Shown piece by piece: positions 26,024 to 35,391 of a stretch of DNA of 64,000 nucleotides. The DNA comes from UBA4732 sp963823075 (GTDB lineage Bacteria; Planctomycetota; Planctomycetia; Gemmatales; Gemmataceae). The DNA is taken from the NCBI GenBank assembly GCA_963823075.1, contig CAWGKE010000001.1, forward strand, positions 434,001-498,000, written 5' to 3'. The notes beneath the pieces are model-generated. The model was not told the DNA's origin. It saw nothing but the letters and a program-made list of their open reading frames with translations, and searched no databases. The translations under genes and the position numbers were made by a program. The number at the start of each line of letters is the position of its first letter. Within the stretch, counting starts at the first letter, position 1.

Positions 26024-29000
26024 TCACGGGAGCGTCTTTCCCCCCATCTCGGACAGCAGCTTGCGAAACTCTTCCCGCGCCCCCTGGAGGTCGGGGTGGG
26101 ACGCATTCAGGATCATCTTCGCCTCGAACGATCCCCGCAATTCCGCCGCGTTGTGGTAGCCCGCCGCCACGGCTTTCCGCAGCAGCTGCACCGTCCGTTC
26201 GGCGTCGGCCTGTTCCCGTGCGGCCCTCTGTTCGGGGGACAGGTCCTTGCGCTCGCGGTCGATCAAAAGGCCGATGCAAACGTCGGTCGCGGCCTGACGA
26301 AAATAGGTCGCCGCGTCGCCCGGTTGGAACAGCGACGGCCAGGCCTCGGCGAGTTCCGCCTTCACGTCGGCGACGCGGCCGAACTCGTCGCCGGCGCGGC
26401 CCAGCCGAGCGGGGTCGCCGTTGCCGCGGATCGACCGCTCCAGCCCATCGGCCGCCGCGAAACGCCGCTGGGCGATCTCCCGCAGCAGGTCGGGCGGGAG
26501 ACGGCCCTGCCCGCGCTTCCCGGCCTCGGTCAGCCGGTCCAGCGCCTTGTCGAACCGCTCCACGCCGGCCCACAACTCGGTCTGCGCCGACGCCTGCTGT
26601 CCGAAATATCCCTGGTACCCGCCCAGCGGGTTCGGAACCACGGTCAAGCCGACGGCCGGCAAATAGGCCACGATCCGGGCGCGCAGCAGCGACTGCTCGC
26701 CCTCAGTGCGCAAGACCTCGCCCAGCTGATAGAGCGTCAGGGCGTCCGCCGACGGCCGGCCGGCCAAATCCCGGAAAATGCGCTCCGCTTCGTCGTCCTT
26801 GCCGCTCAGGTGCAGCGCGAGGCCAAGGTGATACCGGCCGCCGTCGCGGGCGGTTTGGTAATCCCCGCCGGCGCCCGATCCCGCTCCGAGGCCGGCGTAC
26901 AGCCCGTCGGCCTCGCGCAGGTAGGCCACGGCCTCGTCCAACTTCGCGGGGATGCAGAGCCGGCCCATCAGGCTCCGCGCCTCCGCGGCATGGAACTGGT
27001 AGAGCGGCACGTCGGGATGGGCGCGGTGCAATCGGTCCCAGATTTTCCAGGCCGCCTCGTAGTCCGCCAAGCCCTGCGCCGGCTCCGCGACGGACAGCAG
27101 CAAGGCCCGGTGATAATGCGCCCCGGCCAGGGAGTCCTGACAGGTCTCCTGCGCCAGGAGGTCCGGGTCGATCCGATCGTAGAGGGCCAGGGCCGCGTCG
27201 GCGTCCTCCCGGCCGCGCTCCGGCTCGCCCTTGAGGCGGTACAGGCCGCAGCGGTCGGCGTAGTTCTCGGCCAGCAGGGCCTTGTAGCGCCCGTCCTTCT
27301 CGTCCTCCGCGGCCAGCCCCTTGCAGAGATCGACGGCCTGGCCGAAGGCGTCCAGCGCCTCTTGCCAGCGCTGTTCATCGCGGCGCAGCAGCGCCAGATC
27401 GTGGTAGGCCGCCGCCAGGTCGCGGCGGAAGATCGGGTCAGTGCGGCCCTCGTCGATCAGCCCTTTCAGCAGACCGGCGCCGCGGTCGTACTGCCGGCCG
27501 GCCTCGTCCTGCCGGCCGCGCCCGCTCAAGAGAATGCCGAGCTGGATGCAGGCCCGCCCCAGGTCGTGGCGCAGCTCCGGCGTCGCGGAGGCGCCGGCGA
27601 TCGCCGCTTCATCCAGACGAATCGCCTCGTTCAACTCCGTTTCCGGCGCGTCGGTTTCGCCGAGCTTCTGGCGAATCCGGGCGACCTCGAACAGGCCCCG
27701 CGCCTTGCGCTGCTGCAACCGCGGGTTGTCGGCCGACAGCTTCTCGAATGGGGCGAAGAACTCCAGCCGCTTTTCCAGCAGCGCCCGCCGCGCCGGCTCG
27801 CTGCCGGGCAGGGGGGCGACTGCCTCGTCCGTGGCGTCGCCGTAGTCGCTCATGGTGTCCACGGCCAGGACGATGAGGGCGTCGTTCTGGTCCTTCTCCT
27901 TCGTCAGGGCGGCGTTCTTCTGGTAAAGCTGGACCTGATACCAGGCGGCCAGGCCCAGCCCCGCCAGCACGGCCAACGCGCTGACGGCCAGCAGCGCGGC
28001 GACGGCCGGCCGGCGCCGCGCCCACTTGGCCAACCGCTCGGCGGGGCCGGCCGGCCGCGCCCGCACGGGCCGGCCGTCGAGGAACCGTTGCAGGTCGGCG
28101 GCCAGGGCCTCGGCCGACGGATAGCGCTGCCGCGGGTTCTTGCGGAGACAGTGGAGGCAAATCGTCTCCAGATCGCGGGGGACGCGGGCCTGGAGGCGCC
28201 GCGGCGGCACGGGGTCTTCCGTCATCACCAGCATCATCGTTTCCAGCGGCCCCTCGGCGAGGAAGGGCGGCCGGCCGGTCAGCATCTCGTAGAGGACCGC
28301 CCCCAGCGCATACACGTCGATGGCGGCGGTCGGCGCCCGCGTGACGCCGCTGGCCTGTTCCGGCGCCATGTAGCCGGGCGTGCCGAGGACCGCCCCGGTC
28401 GGCGTGGGCCGATCCGGCGCCGCGGCCGCCTCGGCTTCCAGAAAGCGGGCCAGGCCGAAGTCCGTGATCTTGGGCGTGCCGTCGGCGGTCAGCAGGACGT
28501 TGGCCGGTTTCAGGTCGCGGTGGAGAACGCCGCGCTCGTGGGCGAAGTGGACGGCGCGGGCCAGCACGGCGACCATTGCGGCGGCCTGGCGCGGCGGCTG
28601 CGGCGCGCGGGCCAGCTTCTGGGAAAGGCTGCCGCCCTCGACGTACTCCAGGACCAGGAACGGGCCGTGCGACTCGATTTCGCCGACTTCGTGGATCTGC
28701 ACAATGTTGGGATGCGTCAGGCGAGCGACCACCTCGGCCTCGCGCCGGAAGCGCCGCAGCAGGTCCGATCCGGCATGGGCGCCGGCGGTGAGCATCTTAA
28801 GGGCGACGACGCGGTTCAGCCGGCGGTGGCGGGCCTTGTAGACGACGCCCATGCCGCCGCGGCCCAGCTCGCCGAGGAGATCGTAGCCCTCCACGATGGG
28901 GGTTCCCGCGGGCGGAGGCGCCGGCGCCGCGGGCGCGGTGGGGGCCATGTGCGGCGTCCAGTCGCCGGCGCGAGTCGGGGGCGCGGACCCTGCCGTACCG

Positions 29001-29089
29001 CATTCGGGACAAAGGGGAGCGGCTCCATCGAGATTGCCGTCGGCAACCTCCCACTGATGGCCTTGGGGACAGGTCAGCGTCTGCGCCAT
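26024..29089 (-). CDS. Ser/Thr protein kinase with TPR-like C-terminal region
   Basis: A 1021-aa, intact, Hanks-type kinase. The N-terminus holds a zinc-ribbon-like CPQGH...CPEC pair (residues 7-33). The kinase domain (about 68-340) has GELGRGGMGVVYKA (P-loop), VALKML (Lys), HRDLKPANVLL (catalytic Asp), DFG and GTPGYMAPEQ. A single membrane helix (AVAALLAVSALAVLAGLGLAAWY, about 365-387) separates it from a long helical, TPR-like extracytoplasmic region of about 620 residues. This is a common planctomycete sensor layout. Substrates are unknown. The gene stands alone, convergent with the S9 peptidase. The ATG at 29089 is the clear start. Confidence 0.92.
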   Translation of the reverse strand: MAQTLTCPQGHQWEVADGNLDGAAPLCPECGTAGSAPPTRAGDWTPHMAPTAPAAPAPPPAGTPIVEGYDLLGELGRGGMGVVYKARHRRLNRVVALKMLTAGAHAGSDLLRRFRREAEVVARLTHPNIVQIHEVGEIESHGPFLVLEYVEGGSLSQKLARAPQPPRQAAAMVAVLARAVHFAHERGVLHRDLKPANVLLTADGTPKITDFGLARFLEAEAAAAPDRPTPTGAVLGTPGYMAPEQASGVTRAPTAAIDVYALGAVLYEMLTGRPPFLAEGPLETMMLVMTEDPVPPRRLQARVPRDLETICLHCLRKNPRQRYPSAEALAADLQRFLDGRPVRARPAGPAERLAKWARRRPAVAALLAVSALAVLAGLGLAAWYQVQLYQKNAALTKEKDQNDALIVLAVDTMSDYGDATDEAVAPLPGSEPARRALLEKRLEFFAPFEKLSADNPRLQQRKARGLFEVARIRQKLGETDAPETELNEAIRLDEAAIAGASATPELRHDLGRACIQLGILLSGRGRQDEAGRQYDRGAGLLKGLIDEGRTDPIFRRDLAAAYHDLALLRRDEQRWQEALDAFGQAVDLCKGLAAEDEKDGRYKALLAENYADRCGLYRLKGEPERGREDADAALALYDRIDPDLLAQETCQDSLAGAHYHRALLLSVAEPAQGLADYEAAWKIWDRLHRAHPDVPLYQFHAAEARSLMGRLCIPAKLDEAVAYLREADGLYAGLGAGSGAGGDYQTARDGGRYHLGLALHLSGKDDEAERIFRDLAGRPSADALTLYQLGEVLRTEGEQSLLRARIVAYLPAVGLTVVPNPLGGYQGYFGQQASAQTELWAGVERFDKALDRLTEAGKRGQGRLPPDLLREIAQRRFAAADGLERSIRGNGDPARLGRAGDEFGRVADVKAELAEAWPSLFQPGDAATYFRQAATDVCIGLLIDRERKDLSPEQRAAREQADAERTVQLLRKAVAAGYHNAAELRGSFEAKMILNASHPDLQGAREEFRKLLSEMGGKTLP

Positions 29090-29191
29090 GGCGCTCGCCT
29101 CGGGAGGACGGGTTCCTATGGCGTATTATCCCCGGCGGGCGCGGCCGCACAAGGCGCCCTCCGGGATCCCAGAACTGACGGCTGAAATCGT

Positions 29192-31246
29192 CTACCGGGA
29201 TTTCTCCAGCAGCCGTTCGCGGCGCCGGCGTTCTTCGCGTTCCAGGCCGGCGCCGCACAGACCGACCGCGGCCGGCACGGCGACGAGACCGATTTTCTCC
29301 AGCGGAATCGCCCCCATCCCCTTGCCAGGCGCCGCCGGCTGCGAGCCTTTCATCGGGGCGGGCTGGCTGCCGGGGCTGGCCGGGGACGGCGGCGCGGCAG
29401 GCCCCATCGGCGCGGCCGGCCAGTAGCCCGGCGGCGTGGTGAAGGGCGCCGTCAGCCGACGCACTGCTTCGGTGAACGCCGCGCCCAGCAGGGACGTTTC
29501 GCCGGGGGCGGCCGGCTGGGACGCGGCTTCTTCCTGCGGCAGCTCGCCCGACGAGCCGCCGCCTCCGTCCGCGAGGGCGGCGTGAACCGACCCGGTGGGG
29601 ATGGAAACGACGGCGGGCGCCAGGTTCACGGACGCGGCTTGCGACTGCTGGACCGTGGCGCCGGACGGCGCCAGGAACGGCGCCGACGGCGGCGGAACGT
29701 CCAGGACGACCAGGGTCGTCGGGGTGACGCCGCTGGCGGCGCCCATCGTGGTGGAGACTTCCGAGTGCTTCGTGCCACTGACGGGATTGCTGGTCGTGGT
29801 CGTGGCGGCGACGGGGTTGCTTTTCGTGGTCGTGGCGGCGACGGGGCTGCTTTTCGTGGTCGTGGCGCCGAAGGGATTGCCGCTCGTGGTCAGGTTCGCC
29901 TTGGCCGTCACGTCGCGCCACTCGTAGTTGCCGGTTTTGCCGCGGACGACGGCGGTGTAGGCGACCGCGTTGCCGCCTTCCTGGTCGAGGCCGACGCCGT
30001 TGATCGTCGTGACGCCCGTGGCGATCGCGCCGTAACGGGCGCCGGGGTTGACGCCGTAGCCATAGTAATATGTGCTGTAATTCGGATCGACGTACTCGCC
30101 GAGGGCGCCGTTGGTGAGCAGGACGTAGGAGACGCCCTGGCCGGCCGCGGCTTGCTTGACGTTGCCGCCGAGCGAGGTCCACGGGAAGAACGACGGGTTG
30201 GCGACCGCGGTCGGGTTGCCGGCCGGGAAATCGTGATATTCGTAGGCCTGGTGGTCGGAGAACACCACGTCCACCAGGGGCTGGCCGAAGTCGTCGATGC
30301 TCGGCTGGCTGACGGCGGCGACTGTGCCGGTTTCCCCCGCCGGGTTGGCGGCCGCGACCCCGTTGACCGCCAGGGCGCCGCCCTGGATGGTGAACGTGTC
30401 CGAGTGGCTCGCCACGGCGCCCGTCGGGGTCAGAGGAAGGAAATTGTACAGCGAGGCCGGCAGCGATCCCTCGCGCTGGACCGCGTAGCCCTTGAGGTAG
30501 ACCGTGGAGCCGTTGACGACGTCGCCGACCTCGTTGTGGCTGCGGTCGAAGTAGCCCGCGCCCGTGGGGTCGGTGACGGCCTCGGCCAGCTCGTGGCTGG
30601 CCGCCACGGTCATGCTGTCTTGCTGATTCAGCCACGGATCCTGGGCGTTGCCTGCCGTGCCGTGGAAAGGGACGACGGCATAGGGGACCGAGACGCCGCC
30701 GTCCAGGAACGAGGAGTGGTAGGCCAGGAACGTGTTGACGCTGGTTTCTCCGTTGCCGATGCTGACGACGGTCCCCGGCTGGACGAAGACGACATAGAGC
30801 GGGTTGACGTTGGGGCTGGTGGGGCTTTGCACCTTGCCGTCGGCGATGTCGATCTGCAAATCCGCCTGGATCTGGGCGTCCGTGATCGTGGACGGCACGG
30901 TCGTGGCGTCCGTGTAGCCCTGGAGGGCGTCGCCGGCGCCGGTGACGCCTGCGAAGCCGCCTTGGACCAGCATCCCCAGATAGGGGGCCGGGGCCGTCTT
31001 CGTGCCGGTGACGATCGTGCCGAGGAAGGCGTCGAACACGCTCGGCGCGATCGTCGAGCTGCTCCAGCCGGCGCCGAGGTAGACGGCCTGCGCCTGCACG
31101 TTGGCCAAGACCGCCCCCGCATGGGGCGTCAGGGTCGGGGTCAGACGATCCTCAAGCGCCTCCAGGCGCGGCCGTACCGACGCGGCGATCCGAGAACCCT
31201 TCTTCTGCGATCGCGGACGAATGAACCCGAGAAACCAGGACCTCAT
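29192..31246 (-). CDS. Secreted protein with LExLEDR motif and HELAE metal-like site
   Basis: A 684-aa exported protein. The N-terminus carries VRPRLEALEDRLTPTL, an LExLEDR motif shared with the S53 protease of this window. Residues about 45-215 resemble extracellular EXORDIUM/phosphate-induced-type proteins (VYLGAGW, PYLGMLVQGG, VVFVQPGTVV), ending in SHELAEAVTDPTGAGYFDRSHNEVGD, where H-E-x-x-E could bind metal. A beta-rich middle follows, then three imperfect 10-residue repeats (TTTKSSPVAA, TTTKSNPVAA, TTTTSNPVSG), a Pro-rich segment and a C-terminal hydrophobic stretch (IGLVAVPAAVGLCGAGL) followed by basic residues, suggesting anchoring. No function is established; metalloprotease-like activity is a hypothesis. 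Confidence 0.6.
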   Translation of the reverse strand: MRSWFLGFIRPRSQKKGSRIAASVRPRLEALEDRLTPTLTPHAGAVLANVQAQAVYLGAGWSSSTIAPSVFDAFLGTIVTGTKTAPAPYLGMLVQGGFAGVTGAGDALQGYTDATTVPSTITDAQIQADLQIDIADGKVQSPTSPNVNPLYVVFVQPGTVVSIGNGETSVNTFLAYHSSFLDGGVSVPYAVVPFHGTAGNAQDPWLNQQDSMTVAASHELAEAVTDPTGAGYFDRSHNEVGDVVNGSTVYLKGYAVQREGSLPASLYNFLPLTPTGAVASHSDTFTIQGGALAVNGVAAANPAGETGTVAAVSQPSIDDFGQPLVDVVFSDHQAYEYHDFPAGNPTAVANPSFFPWTSLGGNVKQAAAGQGVSYVLLTNGALGEYVDPNYSTYYYGYGVNPGARYGAIATGVTTINGVGLDQEGGNAVAYTAVVRGKTGNYEWRDVTAKANLTTSGNPFGATTTKSSPVAATTTKSNPVAATTTTSNPVSGTKHSEVSTTMGAASGVTPTTLVVLDVPPPSAPFLAPSGATVQQSQAASVNLAPAVVSIPTGSVHAALADGGGGSSGELPQEEAASQPAAPGETSLLGAAFTEAVRRLTAPFTTPPGYWPAAPMGPAAPPSPASPGSQPAPMKGSQPAAPGKGMGAIPLEKIGLVAVPAAVGLCGAGLEREERRRRERLLEKSR
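29780..29900. repeat. 30-bp tandem repeat inside the secreted protein gene
   Basis: Successive 30-base units around GTGGTCGTGGCGGCGACGGG encode the 10-residue Thr/Lys/Pro repeats of the secreted protein at 29192. About four imperfect units are visible. Confidence 0.7.
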
Positions 31247-31387
31247 GGTTGCTCTCCATGTTGCGGCATCGGGTCGGGACGAAGGATGACGAAGAAATGG
31301 TACAGGAGACGCCCCGGAGGTGCAATTCCTTTCTCGCTGTCGCGGAAGTCCATGCCACCTTTCGGAGCCGCGACCGTAACAGTAGTT

Positions 31388-32560
31388 TCAACCCGCAACG
31401 GCTGCGGGGAACGGCAATTGGAGCGGCTGGGGCAGCGGGATGCGTCGCTGGGCGGGGTGGCGGCCTTTAAGCCACTCCGCCAGCCACTCCAGCAACGCCG
31501 CCAGCCGCAACGCCGCGCTCGGCGCCCAGCAGCGCCAGTTGATGCCGCGCGGAGTCAGGCGCTGCTGCAACCACACCCAGGCCTGGCGCAGCAAAAGCGC
31601 TAGGCCCAGCCACAACAGCCGCAGCCGACCGTCCCGCGTCGTGGTTCGCGCCTTGCCCTCGTTCATCTGCCGGTAGCTCGTCTCGATGCCGAAGCGCCGG
31701 GCGTTCAACGCCCGGTAGAACCGCGCCCGCTGATGCCGACGCACCGCCCCCTCCGGCGCCACCCCCTCGAAGGCGTACACCTCCCGCCGCCAGCGTCCCC
31801 GCACCCGCCGCCGCGCCGCCGTCACGCGCACGCGCACCGGCAGCGATCCCCGTTCCGTCTTCCAGGCGTGTTCCACCACCTGTCCGCTGGCCAACTCGAA
31901 GAGGCGGTTCAGCCGCCCCCCTTTGCGAGAGACGCCCAGCACGAAAGGCACGCGTCGTTGCTGGAGCAGACGCACGACGTGGCCCGAGAAGAAGCCCCGG
32001 TCCAAAAGCACGCAGCGCAGGCGGAGGTCGCGCCGCTGCAGCTGATCCAGCACGCGCTCCACCGCCTCTTCCCAGCGCGTGGTGGGGACGGGCGCCAGGG
32101 CCACGCACCAGCGTTGGCCCCGTTCCACGACCACGGCGGTGATATAGACGAAGAAGCGGTGCGTGCCGCCCTTCTTGGGGCCGCCCAGCGTGCCGGGCGT
32201 GCGTGCGGCGCCGTAGTAGGGCACGTAGTGCAGGTCCACGGCCACGTCCCGCGGCCGCCGCCGCAGGGCGCGGGGCAGGTAGCCGTGCAAGGCATCGACG
32301 AGGCCCTCGGCCAGCGCGTCCACGGGCGGCAGGTTGGCGTCGAGGGCCCGGCGGGCCGTCTCATGGCTGAAGCCGAAGGCGAAGCGTCGGGCCACGGCCG
32401 ACAGGGACGAGCGCAGGGCGGCGGCCAGCAGGAGCAGATCGAGGAGGGCGGCGACGGGGACGGTTCGCCCGAAGGGGCGCCAGGCCAAGGCGGCGGCCAG
32501 GCCACGCGCGGCGGTGGCGCGGACAAGCGACGGGGTGATGCTAGAATACGAGTGGCGCAT
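31388..32560 (-). CDS. DDE transposase (ISH3-like)
   Basis: A 390-aa transposase filling the IS element. Likely catalytic acids: Asp in VAVDLHYVPYYG, Asp in VLLDRGFFSGH and Glu in RRFGIETSYRQ, in the order and spacing of ISH3-type DDE enzymes. The C-terminus is Arg- and Trp-rich. I chose the ATG at 32560 because CGGAGGAG lies 6-8 bases upstream; an in-frame ATG at 32614 would add 18 residues. The start codon lies in one arm of a 13-bp inverted repeat (32551-32563 and 32611-32623), so transcripts entering from outside would fold and hide it. The frame is intact. Confidence 0.85.
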   Translation of the reverse strand: MRHSYSSITPSLVRATAARGLAAALAWRPFGRTVPVAALLDLLLLAAALRSSLSAVARRFAFGFSHETARRALDANLPPVDALAEGLVDALHGYLPRALRRRPRDVAVDLHYVPYYGAARTPGTLGGPKKGGTHRFFVYITAVVVERGQRWCVALAPVPTTRWEEAVERVLDQLQRRDLRLRCVLLDRGFFSGHVVRLLQQRRVPFVLGVSRKGGRLNRLFELASGQVVEHAWKTERGSLPVRVRVTAARRRVRGRWRREVYAFEGVAPEGAVRRHQRARFYRALNARRFGIETSYRQMNEGKARTTTRDGRLRLLWLGLALLLRQAWVWLQQRLTPRGINWRCWAPSAALRLAALLEWLAEWLKGRHPAQRRIPLPQPLQLPFPAAVAG

Positions 32561-32623
32561 GGTTGGCTCCTCCGAAAGGTTGTTTGAGCGCAACTCTTTC
32601 AAGAAGCAAGCCATGCGCCACTC
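32551..32623 (-). promoter_or_regulatory. Fold-back hairpin covering the transposase start codon
   Basis: On the transposase strand GAGTGGCGCATGG comes first and its exact complement CCATGCGCCACTC follows about 47 bases later, containing the chosen ATG. Pairing would block the start in read-through transcripts. This resembles the known protection of IS10 and IS50 transposase against outside transcription. Confidence 0.65.
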
Positions 32624-32727
32624 CTAAACTTTGAAACTACTGGTAAGGGAGCGGTCTTCGCCCCGCTCCCTTACGGTCGCGGCTCCGAAAGATGGATATT
32701 GAGGATCGCCGAGCGCCAGCAGTCGCG

Positions 32728-34195
32728 TCACACCCAGTTTTGCAGCAGAAACCCCAGCGCCGCCGGCCAGGCGTCGAAGGCGTCGCCCGCCTCTTCGGCG
32801 CCGGCCCCGACGATCTCCGGCCGCGGCCCGTCGATCCTCAGCGTCAAAAACTCCACGTCCCGCGCCTCCAACTGCGGCGGATCGACGGCCACGGCCAGGC
32901 CGCTGCACTCGCTGCGCCGCGCCTGCTCGGCGCAGTGCGCCGCGACGCGGTCGGCCGGCACGCTCTCCAGACGAGCCACGCCGTTGCCGATCGGCTCGCG
33001 CAGCAGGATTCGCAGCAGGTCGCGCTCCGCGGCCAACGCCGCCTCGTCGCCGACGAAGAGGATCTCGAAAGTCAGCGCGTCCGCGGACAGCCATTCCGTC
33101 AGCCTTTTCACGGCCGTCGTCAGCAGGGCCAGCAGCAGCACGCCGCGCTGGTAGGGCAGCTCGGGGTCCTTGAAGCGCGTGGCCGTCAGGTCCGGGTACA
33201 GCGCGAACACGAACGACCGCCGCCGCCGCAGGAACTGGTTCTCGTCGCGCGCATAGTACAGCAGCTCGTCGCGCAGGAACTTCACGTCGAACAGGTCGGG
33301 CCGCTCGTCCGGCTCCATGTACGCCAACTGCGAGTGCAAAAGGCTCTCGATGCTGCCGCGCGTGGAAATGGACGAGAAGCCGCCGACCGGGTAGGCGCTC
33401 TCGTCGAGAATGCGCGTGGGCGTCTCGCGCGGGCCGCGGCGGGGGCGCGGCCGGTGGCGCGGCAGGGCCGCCTCCAGGGCGACGGCCGCCTGGCGCACCT
33501 GGCGCCGCGCCAGCTGCTCGCCCTCGTCGGCCAGGGCGTCGCCCGCTTCAACCGCCGCCACGTCGTCCGTTCCCAGCACCTCGGGCGTGCGCCGCACCGC
33601 GTCGATCAGCGACTGGTACAGCCGCGTGTTCCATTCGTCGGCGCCTTCCTGCCGCAGCGACTCCCAGCCCTGGCGCAGCACGTCCTCGGGCGCCTGGTCC
33701 AGCAGGCCCTTGAGCAGGCCGGGGCTGAAATCCACCCCGTCGAAGCCGGAGGCGCTCGCGGAAGCGGTCCAGCACGAACGCCAGGCCGCGCGCCCGATCG
33801 CGGCCCTCGGTGCGCCGCAAGGCGTCGGCGGCCCGGCCGAACGAACCGTCGGTGCAGAATTTGCCGAGAACGTGGTCTTCATAGGTCCGCACCACCTGGA
33901 AGGGCAGACCCGGCACGGCGGCGACCCGGCCGGGCCGCGCGTCGCCCGCCGCACCGAACGCCGTCAGGCCGAGGTCGGCGATGAAGCCGAGCGGCGGCAG
34001 CGCCTGGCCGTTCGATGCGGCCTGAAACGCCCACTCCAGGGCCGGCCGCACCGTCGCGGCCGACGGCGCCGCCGCGCGCTGCCACCACAGCCCTTGCAGG
34101 AGGAATCGGCGCGCCTCATCCGAATGGCGCAGAGGGTAGATGTTCATGGCCGCCAGGTCCGTCGTGGGCAATCCACTTCGTCGCCTCTTGACCAT
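32728..34195 (-). CDS. Unknown large soluble protein (one frameshift)
   Basis: About 488 aa after removal of one extra base near 33750. The N-terminal part (MNIYPLRHSDEARRFLLQGL, then LPPLGFIADLGLTAFGAAGDA and VVRTYEDHVLGKF) joins after the shift to SGFDGVDFSPGLLKGLLDQ. The rest is helical, with SSISTRGSIESLLHSQLAYM, ARDENQFLRRRRSFVFALYPDL and a C-terminal alpha/beta region ending ALGFLLQNWV. No signal peptide, membrane segment or known domain was recognised. Starts are possible at 34195 or 34147; neither has a good ribosome site. Transcribed toward the IS element; its old terminator is probably the disrupted palindrome. Confidence 0.55.
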
Positions 34196-34334
34196 TTTAC
34201 CCGGCCGCAGCCGGAACGAACAAAGGGGCGGTCGTTACAACCGCTACAGCCCACATTCCAGTTAATTCCGGCAGTCCTTCCGTCCGAAGAATAGCAGGGA
34301 TGCCTTGGCGCGGCCGAACCCCCACGCCCGCCGC

Positions 34335-34365
34335 CCCCCGCTTGGGGGGAAGGGCAGCGAGGGGG
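34335..34365. repeat. C/G-rich palindrome (CCCTCCC family)
   Basis: CCCCCCGCTTGGGGGGAAGG followed by GCAGCGAGGGGG resembles the CCCTCTCCC-type dispersed palindromes at 10857 and 62834. It lies in the 206-base divergent gap before the outer-membrane protein gene, which holds no other clear signal. Confidence 0.4.
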
Positions 34366-34401
34366 AAATGGGACGCCGGATCACGAAAGGGCGAGGGCGG
34401 C

Positions 34402-35286
34402 ATGAACATGAAGCGCATCGGCCTGGGCGGTCTGCTCGCTACCTTGCTGTGCCTGGGCGCGGTTCGGGCGGAGGACATGCCCGCGCCGTCCCCCGGCGCG
34501 AGCGGATCGCTGTTCGCCGCTGCGCCGGCCGCGGCGCCGCCCGCGGTCGGGCCTGCGCCCCTCCTGCCCCCCGGCCCGGCGGTCCCGATCCCGGCCCAGC
34601 CGTCGAGCTGGATGGACTATCCGCGCTGCCTCGGCTGCTGCGGGCCGATCGGCGGCAACGGGCCGATCGGCTATGAGGTCTACGTCCGCAACGGCCTGGA
34701 CTTCGCCCTCGGCGGCAATACGTTCGGGGCGCGCATGGACGCGGGTTGGGACATCGAGGCCGGCGCCCGCACGCTGTTCTTCAACCCGGAGGACGACGCC
34801 GCCTGGGCCGTCGATCTCGGCGTCAGCAACATCTACAACTCCAGCCGCGACCGGAATACGACTTACACCCTGCTCAATCTCCGAGATAAGGCCACCAACA
34901 CGAACATCCCCTCGACGGTCGTCACGGTTCGGGACCTCAACCGGACGTACTTCAACGTCTCGGGCGGGCGCGAGTGGTATTTGTGGGGCCCCGCCGACGC
35001 CGCCAATTGCGACAAACCGGAAACCAATTTGCGGGTGGGGGTGGACGTGGGCGGCCGCTACGGCACGGAAAAACTGGACGTAACGAACTTCCATCATCTC
35101 ACGGACGTCAACGCCGGCGTGTTCCTGGCGGTCCACTCCGATCTGGAAATCCCGTGCGGCTGCTGCATTCTTCTGGCGGGGCTTCGCAGCGAATACGGCT
35201 ACACCTGGGCCGACATCCTGCAACGCCAGAACAACAGCGACGTGCAGGACATCAGCCTCCTGTTCAACCTCGGCGTGCGGTTCTGA
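34402..35286 (+). CDS. Putative outer-membrane beta-barrel protein
   Basis: A 294-aa exported protein. The ATG at 34402 follows AAAGGGCGAGGGCGG; a signal peptide (IGLGGLLATLLCLGAVRA) ends near residue 23. A Pro/Ala-rich linker (about 25-65) leads to a Cys-rich CLGCCGPIGGNGPIGYEVYV, then alternating beta strands (GWDIEAGARTLFF, AWAVDLGVSNIYN, NLRVGVDVGGRYG, NAGVFLAVHSDLE) and a final aromatic strand ending GVRF, typical of barrels inserted by the Bam machinery. This kind of Cys-containing barrel is familiar from planctomycetes. The substrate is unknown. It precedes the metal-efflux cluster but is separated from it by a gene on the other strand. Confidence 0.65.
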   Translation: MNMKRIGLGGLLATLLCLGAVRAEDMPAPSPGASGSLFAAAPAAAPPAVGPAPLLPPGPAVPIPAQPSSWMDYPRCLGCCGPIGGNGPIGYEVYVRNGLDFALGGNTFGARMDAGWDIEAGARTLFFNPEDDAAWAVDLGVSNIYNSSRDRNTTYTLLNLRDKATNTNIPSTVVTVRDLNRTYFNVSGGREWYLWGPADAANCDKPETNLRVGVDVGGRYGTEKLDVTNFHHLTDVNAGVFLAVHSDLEIPCGCCILLAGLRSEYGYTWADILQRQNNSDVQDISLLFNLGVRF

Positions 35287-35391
35287 GGTCGGCGGACGCT
35301 CGGTTCCAGCACTCCCCGTCTCCGATCCAACACTCCCAAAACGGCGCCGCCCGGGCGACGGCCGAAAACCTGCCGCCCGGGCTTGCGCCGA

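Larger units (their letters stand above)
31380..32642 (-). mobile_element. ISH3-like insertion sequence, 1263 bp, with GTAA target duplication
   Basis: Terminal inverted repeats CAGTAGTTTCAA (31380-31391) and TTGAAACTACTG (32631-32642) match perfectly over 12 bases. They are flanked by the direct repeat GTAA (31376-31379 and 32643-32646), the target-site duplication. The element holds one transposase gene. Perfect ends and duplication suggest a recent, intact insertion. Confidence 0.9.
31359..32691. repeat. Long palindrome (copy B) split by an IS element
   Basis: Removing the IS element and one GTAA duplicate restores a palindrome: CTTTCGGAGCCGCGACCGTA (31359-31378) continuing into AGGGAGCGG, then a short loop and the exact complement CCGCTCCC...GGCTCCGAAAG (ending 32691). 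The stem is about 29 bp. It stood after the unknown gene at 32728 and may be a terminator. The related copy is at 6708. Confidence 0.8.

Noticed and set aside
26024..29185. Open frame of 1085 codons on the plus strand
   Set aside because: It lies antisense to the kinase, which has all catalytic motifs. The long frame is a by-product of high GC content.
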